From positions 1 through 58,274 of the forward strand of contig JACCXN010000060.1 in NCBI GenBank assembly GCA_013696965.1: DNA of 58,274 nt, in the 5' to 3' direction. Of this stretch, positions 1-8,746 are shown one piece after another. Both the position numbers and the translations under genes were made by a program. This stretch comes from Bacteroidota bacterium. GTDB taxonomy: Bacteria > Bacteroidota > Bacteroidia > JACCXN01. Every line of letters starts with the position of its first letter. Within the stretch, counting starts at the first letter, position 1. The notes beneath the pieces are model-generated. The model did not search any database, had not been told where the DNA came from, and saw nothing but the letters and a program-made list of their open reading frames with translations.

Positions 1-2
1 AA

Positions 3-35
3 ACATTAACAGAAGACTTAAAAGAATCAGCATAA
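3..35 (+). CDS. nqrB: C-terminal end of NqrB (partial, cut by window edge)
   Basis: Only ten codons and a stop (TLTEDLKESA) are visible, and they do not identify the protein by themselves. The call rests on position: Na+-NQR operons have the fixed order nqrA-B-C-D-E-F and nqrC follows on the same strand. One other frame is also open to the left edge and stops a little later, at 44, so this reading frame is an inference. Confidence 0.35.
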   Translation, partial: TLTEDLKESA

Positions 36-57
36 AAGCTTAATTTAATTATATGAA

Positions 58-123
58 ATAGCCATGCACGAACCGTTCACAAACGCTAATGAATATAACA
101 TGGCTATCCCGATAAATCGGGAT
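58..123. repeat. Nested inverted repeats between nqrB and nqrC
   Basis: Two perfect inverted repeats lie in the 115-nt gap. ATAGCCATG at 58-66 pairs with CATGGCTAT at 99-107, and ATCCCGAT at 106-113 pairs with ATCGGGAT at 116-123 around a 2-nt loop. They share the bases at 106-107, so the two hairpins exclude each other at that point. There is no T-tract, so this is not a standard terminator. It may be an mRNA-processing or stability element inside the nqr transcript, or an inserted palindromic repeat. Confidence 0.6.
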
Positions 124-150
124 GACATTTAAAAAACAAATTATCTACAT

Positions 151-993
151 ATGAATAAGAATAGTAATATATACACATTTGGTTTTTCTGCTGCATTGGT
201 TATTGTTGTAGGATTACTTCTTGCCTCTGCTGCAATTGGTTTAAAACCATTCCAGTCTGCGAATGTAAGGATTGAGAAAATGCAGGATATTATTGGCTCT
301 GTTGGAATTTCAGCTACCCCTGCACAGGCGGAAGAAAAATTTAACTCAATTATTAAGGAGCAACTGGTATTAACAAGTGAGGGTAAAGTGGTGGATGGTG
401 CAGAGTATACAGCCTTTGATATAGATTTATCAAAAGAAATTAAAAAGCCACATGAAAAAAGACAATATCCCTTATTTATAGCAAATTTGGATGATAAGAA
501 GTTTTTCATTGTTCCAATGCGTGGAAAAGGATTGTGGGGACCTATTTGGGGTTATATTGCTCTTGATGCATCTATGAATGTTTTCAATGTATATGGAGCA
601 AAATTCGACCATAAATCAGAAACACCTGGACTTGGTGCTGAAATAAACACTACTGAATTTCAAAAACAGTTTGTTGATAAACTGATATTTGATGAAGGTG
701 GAAATTATAAGCCAATTAAAGCAATTAAAGGTGGTGTTGCTGCTGGAGATATGCATGCTGTTGATGCAATTTCCGGAGGAACAATTACCAGCAATGGAGT
801 GAATGAAATGATAAAAAGAACCCTTGAAATTTATGTTCCCTTTTTTAAAGAATACACAACCACTGGATTAGAAACAATCCCTGCTGAACAAGTGGAGGAT
901 GCAGAAACCATATCTCCAGATGCTGCAGGAGGGGTTTCTGCAGAGGAGGGTGCTGAGAGTGAAACAGAAGAATTAAAAAAAGATTCAAAATAG
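151..993 (+). CDS. nqrC: Na+-translocating NADH:quinone reductase subunit C
   Basis: NqrC is the subunit of the sodium-pumping NADH:quinone oxidoreductase that carries a covalent FMN. The 280-residue product has one N-terminal membrane helix (about residues 10-31) and then a periplasmic FMN-binding domain. The flavinylation motif SGGTITS is at 208-214, and Thr211 is the expected FMN ester site by comparison with SGAT in known NqrC. The family usually has SGAT, so Gly210 is a small departure. The last 40 residues form an acidic, low-complexity tail (Glu/Asp/Ala-rich) that is longer than usual. It lies directly upstream of nqrD in the nqr operon, and the FMN transferase apbE is encoded just after the operon. 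Confidence 0.96.
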   Translation: MNKNSNIYTFGFSAALVIVVGLLLASAAIGLKPFQSANVRIEKMQDIIGSVGISATPAQAEEKFNSIIKEQLVLTSEGKVVDGAEYTAFDIDLSKEIKKPHEKRQYPLFIANLDDKKFFIVPMRGKGLWGPIWGYIALDASMNVFNVYGAKFDHKSETPGLGAEINTTEFQKQFVDKLIFDEGGNYKPIKAIKGGVAAGDMHAVDAISGGTITSNGVNEMIKRTLEIYVPFFKEYTTTGLETIPAEQVEDAETISPDAAGGVSAEEGAESETEELKKDSK

Positions 994-1007
994 TAAATCG
1001 TATTTAT

Positions 1008-1685
1008 ATGAGTACTGAAACAACAACTGTAGTAAAAGTGGAGAAAAAAAGCGAACCTTTATTTTCTCCTAAAAACAAAAAATTAATGTCAGATCCATTA
1101 AACGATAGTAATCCAATTACTGTCCAGGTTTTAGGAATTTGTTCTGCCCTTGCAATTACTGTACAGGTAAAACAAGCCCTGGTAATGGCTGTATCTGTTC
1201 TTGTTGTACTTATTTGTGCAAACGTTATTATCTCTGTAATGAGAAATATTATTCCTGATAGGGTTCGTATTATTGTTCAACTTGTTGTTGTGGCATCCCT
1301 TGTTATATTGGTAGATCAGGTATTAAAGGCTTTTGTTTATGATGTAAGTAAAGCGCTTTCTGTTTTTGTTGGGTTGATAATCACTAACTGTATTATTATG
1401 GGAAGATTAGAAGCATTTGCTCTTGCTAACAAACCCTGGCCCTCATTATTAGATGGAATAGGAAATGGCGTAGGTTATGGAGCAATATTAATTATTGTTG
1501 CTTTTTTCAGAGAGTTATTAGGTTCAGGTGATATTTTTGGTTATCAAATTATACCCTCTTCATTTTATGAAGCAGGTTACTTCAATAATGGATTTATGAT
1601 TCTGCCGCCTATGGCTCTTATAACTGTTGGTATTATAATTTGGGTGCAAAGGAGTAAAAACACTAAACTGATTGAGTCTCATTAA
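1008..1685 (+). CDS. nqrD: Na+-translocating NADH:quinone reductase subunit D
   Basis: NqrD is an integral membrane subunit of Na+-NQR. The product has 225 residues: a charged cytoplasmic leader of about 35 residues and then six hydrophobic segments. Cys45 (in LGIC) and Cys128 (in TNCII) sit in the two half-helices that, in the known NQR structure, hold a 2Fe-2S cluster jointly with NqrE. The gene starts 14 nt after nqrC ends, which supports co-transcription. NqrD is homologous to NqrE and to RnfE/RnfA; the presence of nqrC and nqrF of NQR type makes Rnf unlikely. Confidence 0.96.
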   Translation: MSTETTTVVKVEKKSEPLFSPKNKKLMSDPLNDSNPITVQVLGICSALAITVQVKQALVMAVSVLVVLICANVIISVMRNIIPDRVRIIVQLVVVASLVILVDQVLKAFVYDVSKALSVFVGLIITNCIIMGRLEAFALANKPWPSLLDGIGNGVGYGAILIIVAFFRELLGSGDIFGYQIIPSSFYEAGYFNNGFMILPPMALITVGIIIWVQRSKNTKLIESH

Positions 1686-1703
1686 TTCGTAATTATTTTT
1701 TTT

Positions 1704-2318
1704 ATGGAACATATAAATATTTTCGTCAAGTCCATTTTTATTGACAATATGATCTTCGCATACTTCTTGGGTATGTGTTCTTATCTCGCTGTTTCAAAAA
1801 CTGTTAAAACAGGTGTAGGCCTTGGTGTTGCTGTGATTTTTGTTCTAGGTGTTACCGTTCCGGTTAATTACCTGCTTGAAAATTATATACTTCGTGAAGG
1901 AGCTCTTGCCTGGATGGGTCCTGAGTTTGCCGCTATTGATTTGAGTTTTTTGAGTTTTATTATGTTTATTGCAGTAATTGCCTCAATAGTACAGCTTGTT
2001 GAGATGGCAGTAGAGAAATTTGCACCTGCTCTTTATGGTGCACTTGGAATCTTTCTTCCCCTTATTGCTGTAAATTGTTCGATTTTAGGTGGAGCATTAT
2101 TTATGCAGGAAAGAGATTATGCAGGCCTTTCACAGGCTACTGTTTTTGGATTGGGCTCTGGAGTTGGTTGGTTTTTGGCTATTGTAGCTATTGCTGCAAT
2201 TAGAGAAAAAATACGTTATTCCAATGTGCCTCCTGCTTTAAGGGGATTGGGCATTACCTTTATCATTACAGGTTTGATGGGTATTGCATTTATGAGTTTT
2301 ATGGGTATTGAATTATAA
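1704..2318 (+). CDS. nqrE: Na+-translocating NADH:quinone reductase subunit E
   Basis: NqrE is the second of the paired six-helix membrane subunits. The 204-residue product has Cys25 (LGMC) and Cys125 (AVNC) in the positions expected for the intramembrane 2Fe-2S cluster shared with NqrD, so the full four-Cys set is present in this operon. Length and hydrophobic profile match the family. The gene is 18 nt downstream of nqrD and 12 nt upstream of nqrF. The Fe-S site is known to depend on NqrM, and a likely nqrM is encoded about 2.4 kb downstream on the other strand. Confidence 0.96.
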   Translation: MEHINIFVKSIFIDNMIFAYFLGMCSYLAVSKTVKTGVGLGVAVIFVLGVTVPVNYLLENYILREGALAWMGPEFAAIDLSFLSFIMFIAVIASIVQLVEMAVEKFAPALYGALGIFLPLIAVNCSILGGALFMQERDYAGLSQATVFGLGSGVGWFLAIVAIAAIREKIRYSNVPPALRGLGITFIITGLMGIAFMSFMGIEL

Positions 2319-2330
2319 TAATAAATTGCT

Positions 2331-3596
2331 ATGATGATTTTAGCTGTTGAAACAATAACATTGATTGCCAGTGTTTCGGTATTTTTAATATTCGTATTAC
2401 TATTGGTCTCTGTAATCCTTTTTGCAAAGTCTAAACTTTCGCCTTCAGGGCCAGTACGACTTACAATAAATGGACAGGAACCCATAGTTGTGGATGGAGG
2501 ATCAACCATATTGACCACTTTGGGAAATCATAAAATTTTTCTTCCATCAGCCTGTGGTGGCGGTGGTACTTGTGCTATGTGTAAATGCCAGGTTTTAGAA
2601 GGTGGAGGAGAAATTCTCCCTACAGAGGAGCCTTATTTCTCACGAAAAGAAATAGCAAACAACTGGAGACTTGGTTGCCAGGTAAAGGTAAAGCAAGACA
2701 TGATAATTAAAATTCCAGAGGAAATATTTGGGATAAAAAAGTGGGAATGCGAAGTTGTTTCCAATGATAACGTTGCAACGTATATAAAAGAATTTGTTGT
2801 TAAATTACCTGAAGGAGAATTCCTTGAATTTGAATCTGGTGGTTACATTCAGCTTGATGTTCCAGCTTTGGTTGTTGATTTCAAAACAGAGTTATATAAT
2901 ATTCCGGATAAATTCCGTGACGATTACGATAAATTCAATATTTGGGGGCTTACCATGAAAAATCCTGAACCTATTTTTAGGGCTTATTCAATGGCAAACC
3001 ACCCTGCTGAAGGAAATATTGTAATGCTTAATATTAGACTTGCTACTCCTCCCTGGGATAGAAAAGCAAATAAATTTATGGACGTAAATCCTGGTATTTG
3101 TTCTTCTTATGTTTTCTCCAGAAAACCTGGTGACAAAGTTGTGGTTTCTGGTCCTTATGGTGAATTCCATATCAAGCATACTAAAAAGGAGATGATATAT
3201 ATTGGAGGTGGTGCAGGTATGGCTCCTTTAAGATCTCATTTGTTTCATCTTTTCCATACAGAAAAATGTACCGACAGAAAAATTTCATACTGGTATGGTG
3301 GTCGGTCATTGAGAGAGGTTTTTTATACTGAACATTTTAGGTCAATTGAAAAAGATTTTTCAAATTTCACTTATAACATTGCACTTTCAGAACCACTACC
3401 TGAAGATAATTGGACAGGGTATGTTGGATTTATTCATATGGTTCTTTTGGAAAATTACCTTAAAGAGCATCCTGAACCTGAAGAAATTGAATATTATCTT
3501 TGTGGTCCTCCAATGATGAACGCGGCTGTTTTTAAAATGCTGGATGATCTTGGTGTTCCCCCTGAAAATATCGCATTTGATGATTTTGGTGGTTAA
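2331..3596 (+). CDS. nqrF: Na+-translocating NADH:quinone reductase subunit F
   Basis: NqrF takes electrons from NADH and passes them through FAD and a 2Fe-2S centre into the pump. In order the 421 residues show an N-terminal membrane helix (about 5-31), a ferredoxin domain with Cys75, Cys81, Cys84 and Cys116 as cluster ligands, an FAD-binding motif RAYSMANHP near 220, an NADH-binding [12 protein letters not shown] near 290, and the C-terminal FDDFGG. Two ATG codons stand next to each other at 2331 and 2334, and either could be the start. It is the last gene of the nqr operon and is followed by a strong hairpin. Confidence 0.97.
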   Translation: MMILAVETITLIASVSVFLIFVLLLVSVILFAKSKLSPSGPVRLTINGQEPIVVDGGSTILTTLGNHKIFLPSACGGGGTCAMCKCQVLEGGGEILPTEEPYFSRKEIANNWRLGCQVKVKQDMIIKIPEEIFGIKKWECEVVSNDNVATYIKEFVVKLPEGEFLEFESGGYIQLDVPALVVDFKTELYNIPDKFRDDYDKFNIWGLTMKNPEPIFRAYSMANHPAEGNIVMLNIRLATPPWDRKANKFMDVNPGICSSYVFSRKPGDKVVVSGPYGEFHIKHTKKEMIYIGGGAGMAPLRSHLFHLFHTEKCTDRKISYWYGGRSLREVFYTEHFRSIEKDFSNFTYNIALSEPLPEDNWTGYVGFIHMVLLENYLKEHPEPEEIEYYLCGPPMMNAAVFKMLDDLGVPPENIAFDDFGG

Positions 3597-3635
3597 CAGA
3601 ATACTCCAAGAGTAATTAACTTGTTTTTTTCATAC

Positions 3636-3680
3636 TAAATCCTGAATTCTTGTAGTTAGAATTCAGGATTTAGCTTTTTA
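3636..3680 (+). terminator. Terminator of the nqr operon
   Basis: A perfect 14-bp stem (TAAATCCTGAATTC at 3636-3649 with its complement at 3659-3672) has a 9-nt loop and is followed by GCTTTTTATTT. It lies 40 nt after nqrF and 30 nt before apbE, so apbE probably has its own promoter or depends on read-through. Confidence 0.75.
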
Positions 3681-3701
3681 TTTATCCGCTATTATATAAA
3701 A

Positions 3702-4742
3702 ATGATATCAATTGTAAATTATTCAAATTCAATATTTAGATCCATAGGTTTTCTCATCCTGCTTGTTGGCTTCTTATTTAATTCATGTAATAATGCCGCT
3801 GAGAGTAAAAAAATCATTCAGGGCCATGCACAAGGCACTACGTATAGCATTTCTTATTATTCTAAAGATAAAGTGATTTTAAAGGCTGAAATTGATTCTT
3901 TGCTTGACAACTTTGATCTTTCCCTTTCAACATATGTACCCCATTCTATTGTATCTCGGATAAATAACAACGATTCCACAGTAATTGTTGATAATTACTT
4001 TACAATTGTTTTTGAAAAATCTATGGAGTTGGCAGAACTTAGTCACGGTTATTTTGATGTAACTATAGCTCCTGTTGTAAATGCCTGGGGCTTTGGATTT
4101 AATTCTAAGTCAGAGGTGGATAGTTCAACAATAGCTCAACTCCTTAATATTGTTGGTTATAAGAAGGTGAAACTTGAAGATAAGCATGTAATTAAAGAGA
4201 ATATAAATACAATGTTGGATTTTAATGCCATAGCCCAGGGATATTCTGTAGATGTGCTTGCCCAATATTTTCAACTAAAAGGCATTAAAGATTTTTTAAT
4301 TGAAATAGGAGGTGAAACAAGAGCTTCTGGTTATAAACCGAATACCGAATCCTGGAAAGTTGGAATTGACAAACCCTTAGAAAATCCAGAACAAAGGCAA
4401 TTAACTGCTCGTGTAAAGCTCAATGATAAAGCTTTGGCTACATCAGGAAATTACCGTAAATTTTATGAAGAAAATGGAAATAAGTTTTCACATACAATTA
4501 ACCCTCATACGGGGTTTCCGGCCAGGAATAACCTCTTAAGTGCAACAGTTATTGCTGCTGATTGTATGAGTGCAGATGCATTCGCCACTCTTTTTATGGT
4601 AATTGGGATGGAAAGAAGTCTCGAGTTTATTAAAAACCATGAGGAATTATACCTTGAAGTATACTTTATATATGATGACAATGGTAAGATGAAAAGTTAT
4701 TTTTCAGAAGGACTTTTGGAATCCCTTGAGGAATTTAATTGA
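3702..4742 (+). CDS. apbE: FAD:protein FMN transferase (ApbE), lipoprotein
   Basis: ApbE transfers FMN from FAD to a threonine of NqrB and NqrC, so it matures the complex encoded just upstream. The 346-residue product begins with a signal peptide and lipobox ending at Cys29 (FLFNSC), placing it on the periplasmic face of the inner membrane. Family motifs are visible: the substrate-pocket segment DFNAIAQGYSVD near 175-186, GGETRASG near 205 and the HTINPHTGFPA block near 265-275. The length is normal. The final 46 nt overlap the 3' end of the convergent nqrM gene. The start at 3702 gives a clean signal peptide. Confidence 0.95.
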   Translation: MISIVNYSNSIFRSIGFLILLVGFLFNSCNNAAESKKIIQGHAQGTTYSISYYSKDKVILKAEIDSLLDNFDLSLSTYVPHSIVSRINNNDSTVIVDNYFTIVFEKSMELAELSHGYFDVTIAPVVNAWGFGFNSKSEVDSSTIAQLLNIVGYKKVKLEDKHVIKENINTMLDFNAIAQGYSVDVLAQYFQLKGIKDFLIEIGGETRASGYKPNTESWKVGIDKPLENPEQRQLTARVKLNDKALATSGNYRKFYEENGNKFSHTINPHTGFPARNNLLSATVIAADCMSADAFATLFMVIGMERSLEFIKNHEELYLEVYFIYDDNGKMKSYFSEGLLESLEEFN

Positions 4743-4930
4743 TCAGGGGCTTTACATTGTTCCTCTGGCCTTGCTCCACATATTCCACAACTGGCACCCT
4801 CTTTTTGAACCAATGGATTATTGCTGCTGCATGTTCCTGCAAATTTCCCATCTTTTTTCACCAGGATTTTTATTGCTATACCTGCAAATGCAAGTGCCAA
4901 AAGGGCTATGGCTATTAGGATTAATTGCAT
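4697..4930 (-). CDS. nqrM: NqrM-like Na+-NQR maturation protein
   Basis: This is a 77-residue protein with one N-terminal membrane helix (residues 2-24), the KKDGKFAGTC segment and four cysteines (34, 48, 51, 59). That layout is typical of the NqrM (DUF539) family, which is needed to assemble the intramembrane Fe-S centre of NQR. The neighbourhood of nqrCDEF and apbE supports the role. It is on the opposite strand and its last 46 nt overlap the end of apbE, so its charged C-terminal tail (NSSRDSKSPSEK) is antisense to the apbE C-terminus. The small size makes the identification depend on the Cys pattern and the context. Confidence 0.82.
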   Translation of the reverse strand: MQLILIAIALLALAFAGIAIKILVKKDGKFAGTCSSNNPLVQKEGASCGICGARPEEQCKAPDQLNSSRDSKSPSEK

Positions 4931-5063
4931 AATTATTGTTAAAAAAAGGAATTTATAAACTTGTTAAAAGCTCTATGTTATTGTATAATATTTAAACGTA
5001 AATGTAGGCATTAGTAATGCTTACTCCATTTATTATTTACCAAAGAAGCTCAATAAAAGGAAA

Positions 5064-5795
5064 TTAATTGAGGTTTTTAAGTGTTCCCTTTCCAGTTATA
5101 TTCAACTTTGTAATGTCTGGTTTTCCTAGGTAATAAACATCTCCTGAACCGATTATATTTACACCCAATTCTTTTTCCACATTAACATAAATATTACCAG
5201 TTGTATTACTATGCAAATAGGTATAACCTGTAACTAAGTTTTCGCACTGCATAAAGCAGTTTCCTGTACTGTATATCTCACTAACTGCCGCTTTTCCAGA
5301 TAAATTAATTCCTCCAGAACCATATATTTGGGTATATAAATATCCTGCATCGATTTCAAGATTAATATCTCCAATTCCTGAATTAACCATTCTTACTCTT
5401 TCTAATACCAAGGTGTTTAAACTGAAAATATCCCCAGAGCCGGCTAAATTTAAATGCTTTAAATCAGAAATAGAAACAATTACATTTACAGGAGGTTTAT
5501 AGCTTCTCATGAAATTACACCTGTTGTTGTTGCGAATAATCAGTTTGTTGTTTTCAATTGACGTTTCAACAAGTGGGACAAGGTTTTTACCTGCTTCAAC
5601 AACAATCGAGCTTACTGAATCATATTTAAGGTAAAGTGTAATATTGTTGTGGACTAAAATAGAATCAAAATCATTTACAGCTCTATGTTCTGTAATAATT
5701 TCTCCGGTACTTTTAACACAGTCATTCATGTTCTCCTTTTTGCAGGAAAAAAGAATTAAACTAAATGAGAAAAGAATATAATAAAAAGTTTTCAT
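5064..5795 (-). CDS. GIN-domain (DUF2807) lipoprotein
   Basis: The 243-residue product has a signal peptide and lipobox (LILFSC, Cys18). The rest is made of short beta-strand repeats rich in Gly, Ser and Asn (LNLAGSGDI, VNSGIGDI, IYGSGGINLSG, NIIGSGDVYY), the right-handed beta-helix pattern of the GIN domain. These proteins are common in Bacteroidota and are often called putative auto-transporter adhesins, but their function is not established. The start overlaps the end of the upstream PagL-like gene by 4 nt, which suggests translational coupling and a shared cell-envelope role. Confidence 0.85.
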   Translation of the reverse strand: MKTFYYILFSFSLILFSCKKENMNDCVKSTGEIITEHRAVNDFDSILVHNNITLYLKYDSVSSIVVEAGKNLVPLVETSIENNKLIIRNNNRCNFMRSYKPPVNVIVSISDLKHLNLAGSGDIFSLNTLVLERVRMVNSGIGDINLEIDAGYLYTQIYGSGGINLSGKAAVSEIYSTGNCFMQCENLVTGYTYLHSNTTGNIYVNVEKELGVNIIGSGDVYYLGKPDITKLNITGKGTLKNLN

Positions 5796-6889
5796 CGTTT
5801 TAAGGTATAACCTATTCCGTATTCAAAGTGGTCTGCAATTCCAAAATGAGTTTTAAGTGTAATATTGGCAATTAATCGATTATTAAATTTATACTTAAAA
5901 CCCAGTCGGTGGTAAATTATACCTGAACGTACATCCACGTTATTCAAGTATAATCCTTGATTAATAAATAGTGATAACTTGTTAATGTTTAAGGTATAAG
6001 ATAAATTAATGCCTGGTTGAAGAATAGCTGATTTCTTTTGAATAAAAATACTATCATATACGAGTTTGTCAAATAGCGAAGTGTTGTAAACCAAATCAAA
6101 ACCTGTTCCCAGTGCAGATTTTCTACTTATGGCCTTGTCGAAAAGAATACGCATTGAATAAACTGAATATTTTTCGCCCTCCGCTTCAAGTGCTTTTATG
6201 CCCATTGTCCCGATTACTGAAATGTCCAAAGTCTTACTGTGTGGCAACAAGGGGCTTTTGACAGCTGTTTTTTTATCATCACCAATAAGCATTGATAATC
6301 CTGTGTTAAGAGTGACTATGTTAACCCCCAGATTGGGCATTTTATAGGCTCCATTAGAAAAATGAGTAAAGGCAAGGCCATTTTCTATGCTTATTTTCCT
6401 TGTTAATCGGATCCTGTTAAGTAATACAAAATTTACAGCCCCATTTAAATGGGAACTTACAGCTAAGTTTTTATGGTTTGTTAATACATCGAATGTAGTG
6501 GGAAAATAACCTAGTCCTGCCCCAATTCTAAGCCACATGGTACAGGCTTCGCTTTTGTTTAATTTAAAGTTAAGGTTAGGAATAATAGAATATACATTGC
6601 CTAATTGCTTTTTATTGGCAAGGTTTGCATACACGAATGCAATTCCCATTTCAGGAAAATTGTATAGTTGTTGCCATGGTTTTTCTCCAAATGTTGCTTT
6701 GCTTAAAGAGAACTCCAACATATAAGGATGGCCCTTTACCAAATGGCTCATGTTTTCCCTGTGAACCATAATAAAACCATAATGGCCTCTGAAATCAGCA
6801 CGAAATACCGAACTGTTTTCCTGGGCAATTATGTTTTGAGACATAATTATTAGTGAAAAGAATAAAAGAGTAGTAAACCTTTGTATCAT
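5792..6889 (-). CDS. PagL-like acyloxyacyl hydrolase (lipid A 3-O-deacylase family)
   Basis: This 365-residue protein has a signal peptide (cut near Ala22) and alternating hydrophobic strands of an outer-membrane beta-barrel. The segment FTHFSNGAYKMPN near residue 176 matches the His-x-Ser-Asn active-site motif of PagL, where His and Ser are catalytic. Bacteroidota members are annotated as acyloxyacyl hydrolases and are about this size, longer than proteobacterial PagL because of a second half (about 215-365) that also looks barrel-like. The substrate, presumably lipid A acyl chains, is inferred. It is the first gene of a two-gene unit with the GIN-domain lipoprotein. Confidence 0.78.
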   Translation of the reverse strand: MIQRFTTLLFFSLIIMSQNIIAQENSSVFRADFRGHYGFIMVHRENMSHLVKGHPYMLEFSLSKATFGEKPWQQLYNFPEMGIAFVYANLANKKQLGNVYSIIPNLNFKLNKSEACTMWLRIGAGLGYFPTTFDVLTNHKNLAVSSHLNGAVNFVLLNRIRLTRKISIENGLAFTHFSNGAYKMPNLGVNIVTLNTGLSMLIGDDKKTAVKSPLLPHSKTLDISVIGTMGIKALEAEGEKYSVYSMRILFDKAISRKSALGTGFDLVYNTSLFDKLVYDSIFIQKKSAILQPGINLSYTLNINKLSLFINQGLYLNNVDVRSGIIYHRLGFKYKFNNRLIANITLKTHFGIADHFEYGIGYTLKR

Positions 6890-6909
6890 TTGTTTGGCAG
6901 ACTTTTTAG

Positions 6910-6979
6910 CAAAATTATTAAAAAAGACAATATATAGCCCAACTTATCAGGCTATTACCGGAATAAAAATCTAATTTTG
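6910..6979. promoter_or_regulatory. Divergent promoter region (PagL-like gene / glycosyltransferase)
   Basis: The 104-nt gap between two divergent genes holds a TAATTTTG box on each strand: minus strand at 6910-6917 (21 nt before the PagL-like ATG) and plus strand at 6972-6979 (15 nt before the TTG start of the glycosyltransferase). Both fit the Bacteroidota -7 consensus TAnnTTTG. No good -33 TTG is seen at the usual 19-nt spacing for either, so the call is tentative. Confidence 0.35.
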
Positions 6980-6993
6980 AAAAAAAATCATTT

Positions 6994-8703
6994 TTGAGCG
7001 CTTATTCAGAAAAAACTACGAAAAACATTAACCACCAAAGAACACTTTTAATTGTTCTTTCTGGATGGTTCTTGTTAAACCTTTTACAGGCCTATTTCAC
7101 TGGCCTTATCCATGATGAGGCATATTACTGGGTGTATACAAAGCATTTGAATTGGGGTTATTTTGACCACCCACCGGGGGTTGCCTTATTCATTAAGGCC
7201 GGATACGCCTTATTGGGAGGTGAATTAGGCTTAAGATTAATGGTTGTAATTTCCAATACACTGGCCATTTGGATTATGTGGGAGCTGATTAAAAATTACA
7301 CGAACAATATTAAATTATTCTTTCTTGTTGTTTTCTCAATTATTCTTGTTCATGTTGGAGGTTTTATTGCTGTTCCGGATACTGCTTTAATATTTTTCAC
7401 AGCCGTGTTTTTTTATTTCTATCGTAAATATTTAAATGAAGATAATTTAAAATACACACTGATTTTAGCTGTAATAGTTGCTTGTATGCTTTACAGCAAA
7501 TACCATGGAATTTTGGTTGTTTTTTTTACCCTTATTTCAAATCTTCAGCTTTTAAAAAGGAAAAGTTTCTGGGCAATTTCAATACTTGCCTTACTCTTGT
7601 TTTTTCCACATATTTATTGGCAATATCTAAATGGATTCCCTTCCTTAAAATATCATTTAGCGGGAAGATCCAAAGAAGCATATAACATTGAATTCACTCT
7701 TGCCTACCTTGGCGGACAACTATTAATTGCAGGGCCTTTGGCTGGAGTGTTTCTTTTTTATGCCTGTTGGAAGCAAAAGCCGGAAGATTTACTATTAAAA
7801 GGCCTTAAATATACATTCTGGGGAATTGTGTTGTTTTTTTTATTTTCAAGTTTTAAAGGTAGAGTAGAAGCAAACTGGACAGCAGCGGCTTTTATTCCCA
7901 TGATTGTTCTTTCCACTGTTTACGCCTCAGAGAATTCAAGGTTAAGGAATATTTTAAAAAAAATAGCTATTCCGGGAATTTTACTGATTTTTCTGTTTAG
8001 GATTTCTTTTGCTTTTAATTTTGTTCCTGATTTGTTTTTCATTCAAACAGAAGTTCATCACTGGGATACTTGGGCCAGACAAATTAAGAAAAAAGCCAAA
8101 GGAGCACCTGTTGTTTTTATGAATTCTTACCAAAAAGCTTCTAAATATAGTTTTTATACTGGTGATGAATCCTATTCATTGAATAATGTATACTACAGAA
8201 AAAATCAATATAATTTATGGAATGAAAAGGAAAGGTATTTTCAAGGAAAAAAGGTAATGTTCCTGCCAAGTTACCCCACTTCATATTCAAAAGAATTGGA
8301 AACAGTTTTGGGTACATATTATTATACTTTTATTGATAATTACCATTCCTTCGATTATATACATTGTGAGGTTGAAGAAAAGAAAATTCAAATGAATGCA
8401 GGAGATACTGTTATTTTAAAAGTAAGAATTACTAACACATCTGATTTCGTTGCTGATTTTAAGCCCCAGGATGATTTTTATGTTTTTTTAAGCCATACTA
8501 TTGAACAAGGAAATAAAGTGTTGTACACCCAAACAGGTGATGTATTAAAGGAAAACCAACTCAAACCAGGAGATAGCTTTTATCAGCAAATTATATTCAT
8601 AGCCCCTTTAGAAGTGGGTAAATATGATTTGATGATTTCCTTAAATTATCAAAATATTCTACCTACGCTAAATGGTGATTATATTAAATTAGAAGTGAAA
8701 TAA
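6994..8703 (+). CDS. Glycosyltransferase family 39 / ArnT-like membrane protein
   Basis: The 569-residue product has about nine or ten membrane helices in its first 350 residues, with the family's acidic motif (HDEAYYW near residue 42) and YFDHPP near 57 in the first external loop. These are hallmarks of GT-C polyprenyl-phosphate-dependent transferases (PMT/ArnT type). The last 200 residues are soluble and beta-rich and probably periplasmic. The acceptor could be lipid A, protein or polysaccharide; the sequence does not say. The start is TTG at 6994, because the frame is closed by a stop at 6964 and no ATG lies between, while the next ATG would remove the catalytic loop. Confidence 0.83.
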   Translation: MSAYSEKTTKNINHQRTLLIVLSGWFLLNLLQAYFTGLIHDEAYYWVYTKHLNWGYFDHPPGVALFIKAGYALLGGELGLRLMVVISNTLAIWIMWELIKNYTNNIKLFFLVVFSIILVHVGGFIAVPDTALIFFTAVFFYFYRKYLNEDNLKYTLILAVIVACMLYSKYHGILVVFFTLISNLQLLKRKSFWAISILALLLFFPHIYWQYLNGFPSLKYHLAGRSKEAYNIEFTLAYLGGQLLIAGPLAGVFLFYACWKQKPEDLLLKGLKYTFWGIVLFFLFSSFKGRVEANWTAAAFIPMIVLSTVYASENSRLRNILKKIAIPGILLIFLFRISFAFNFVPDLFFIQTEVHHWDTWARQIKKKAKGAPVVFMNSYQKASKYSFYTGDESYSLNNVYYRKNQYNLWNEKERYFQGKKVMFLPSYPTSYSKELETVLGTYYYTFIDNYHSFDYIHCEVEEKKIQMNAGDTVILKVRITNTSDFVADFKPQDDFYVFLSHTIEQGNKVLYTQTGDVLKENQLKPGDSFYQQIIFIAPLEVGKYDLMISLNYQNILPTLNGDYIKLEVK

Positions 8704-8746
8704 AGACATCTTTAAACAATAAACAGAAAGTAAAAAATTGCTTTTA

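Noticed and set aside
4726-4932. 68-codon plus-strand frame after apbE
   Set aside because: It is antisense to the nqrM-like gene, which has a coherent membrane helix and the expected Cys pattern.
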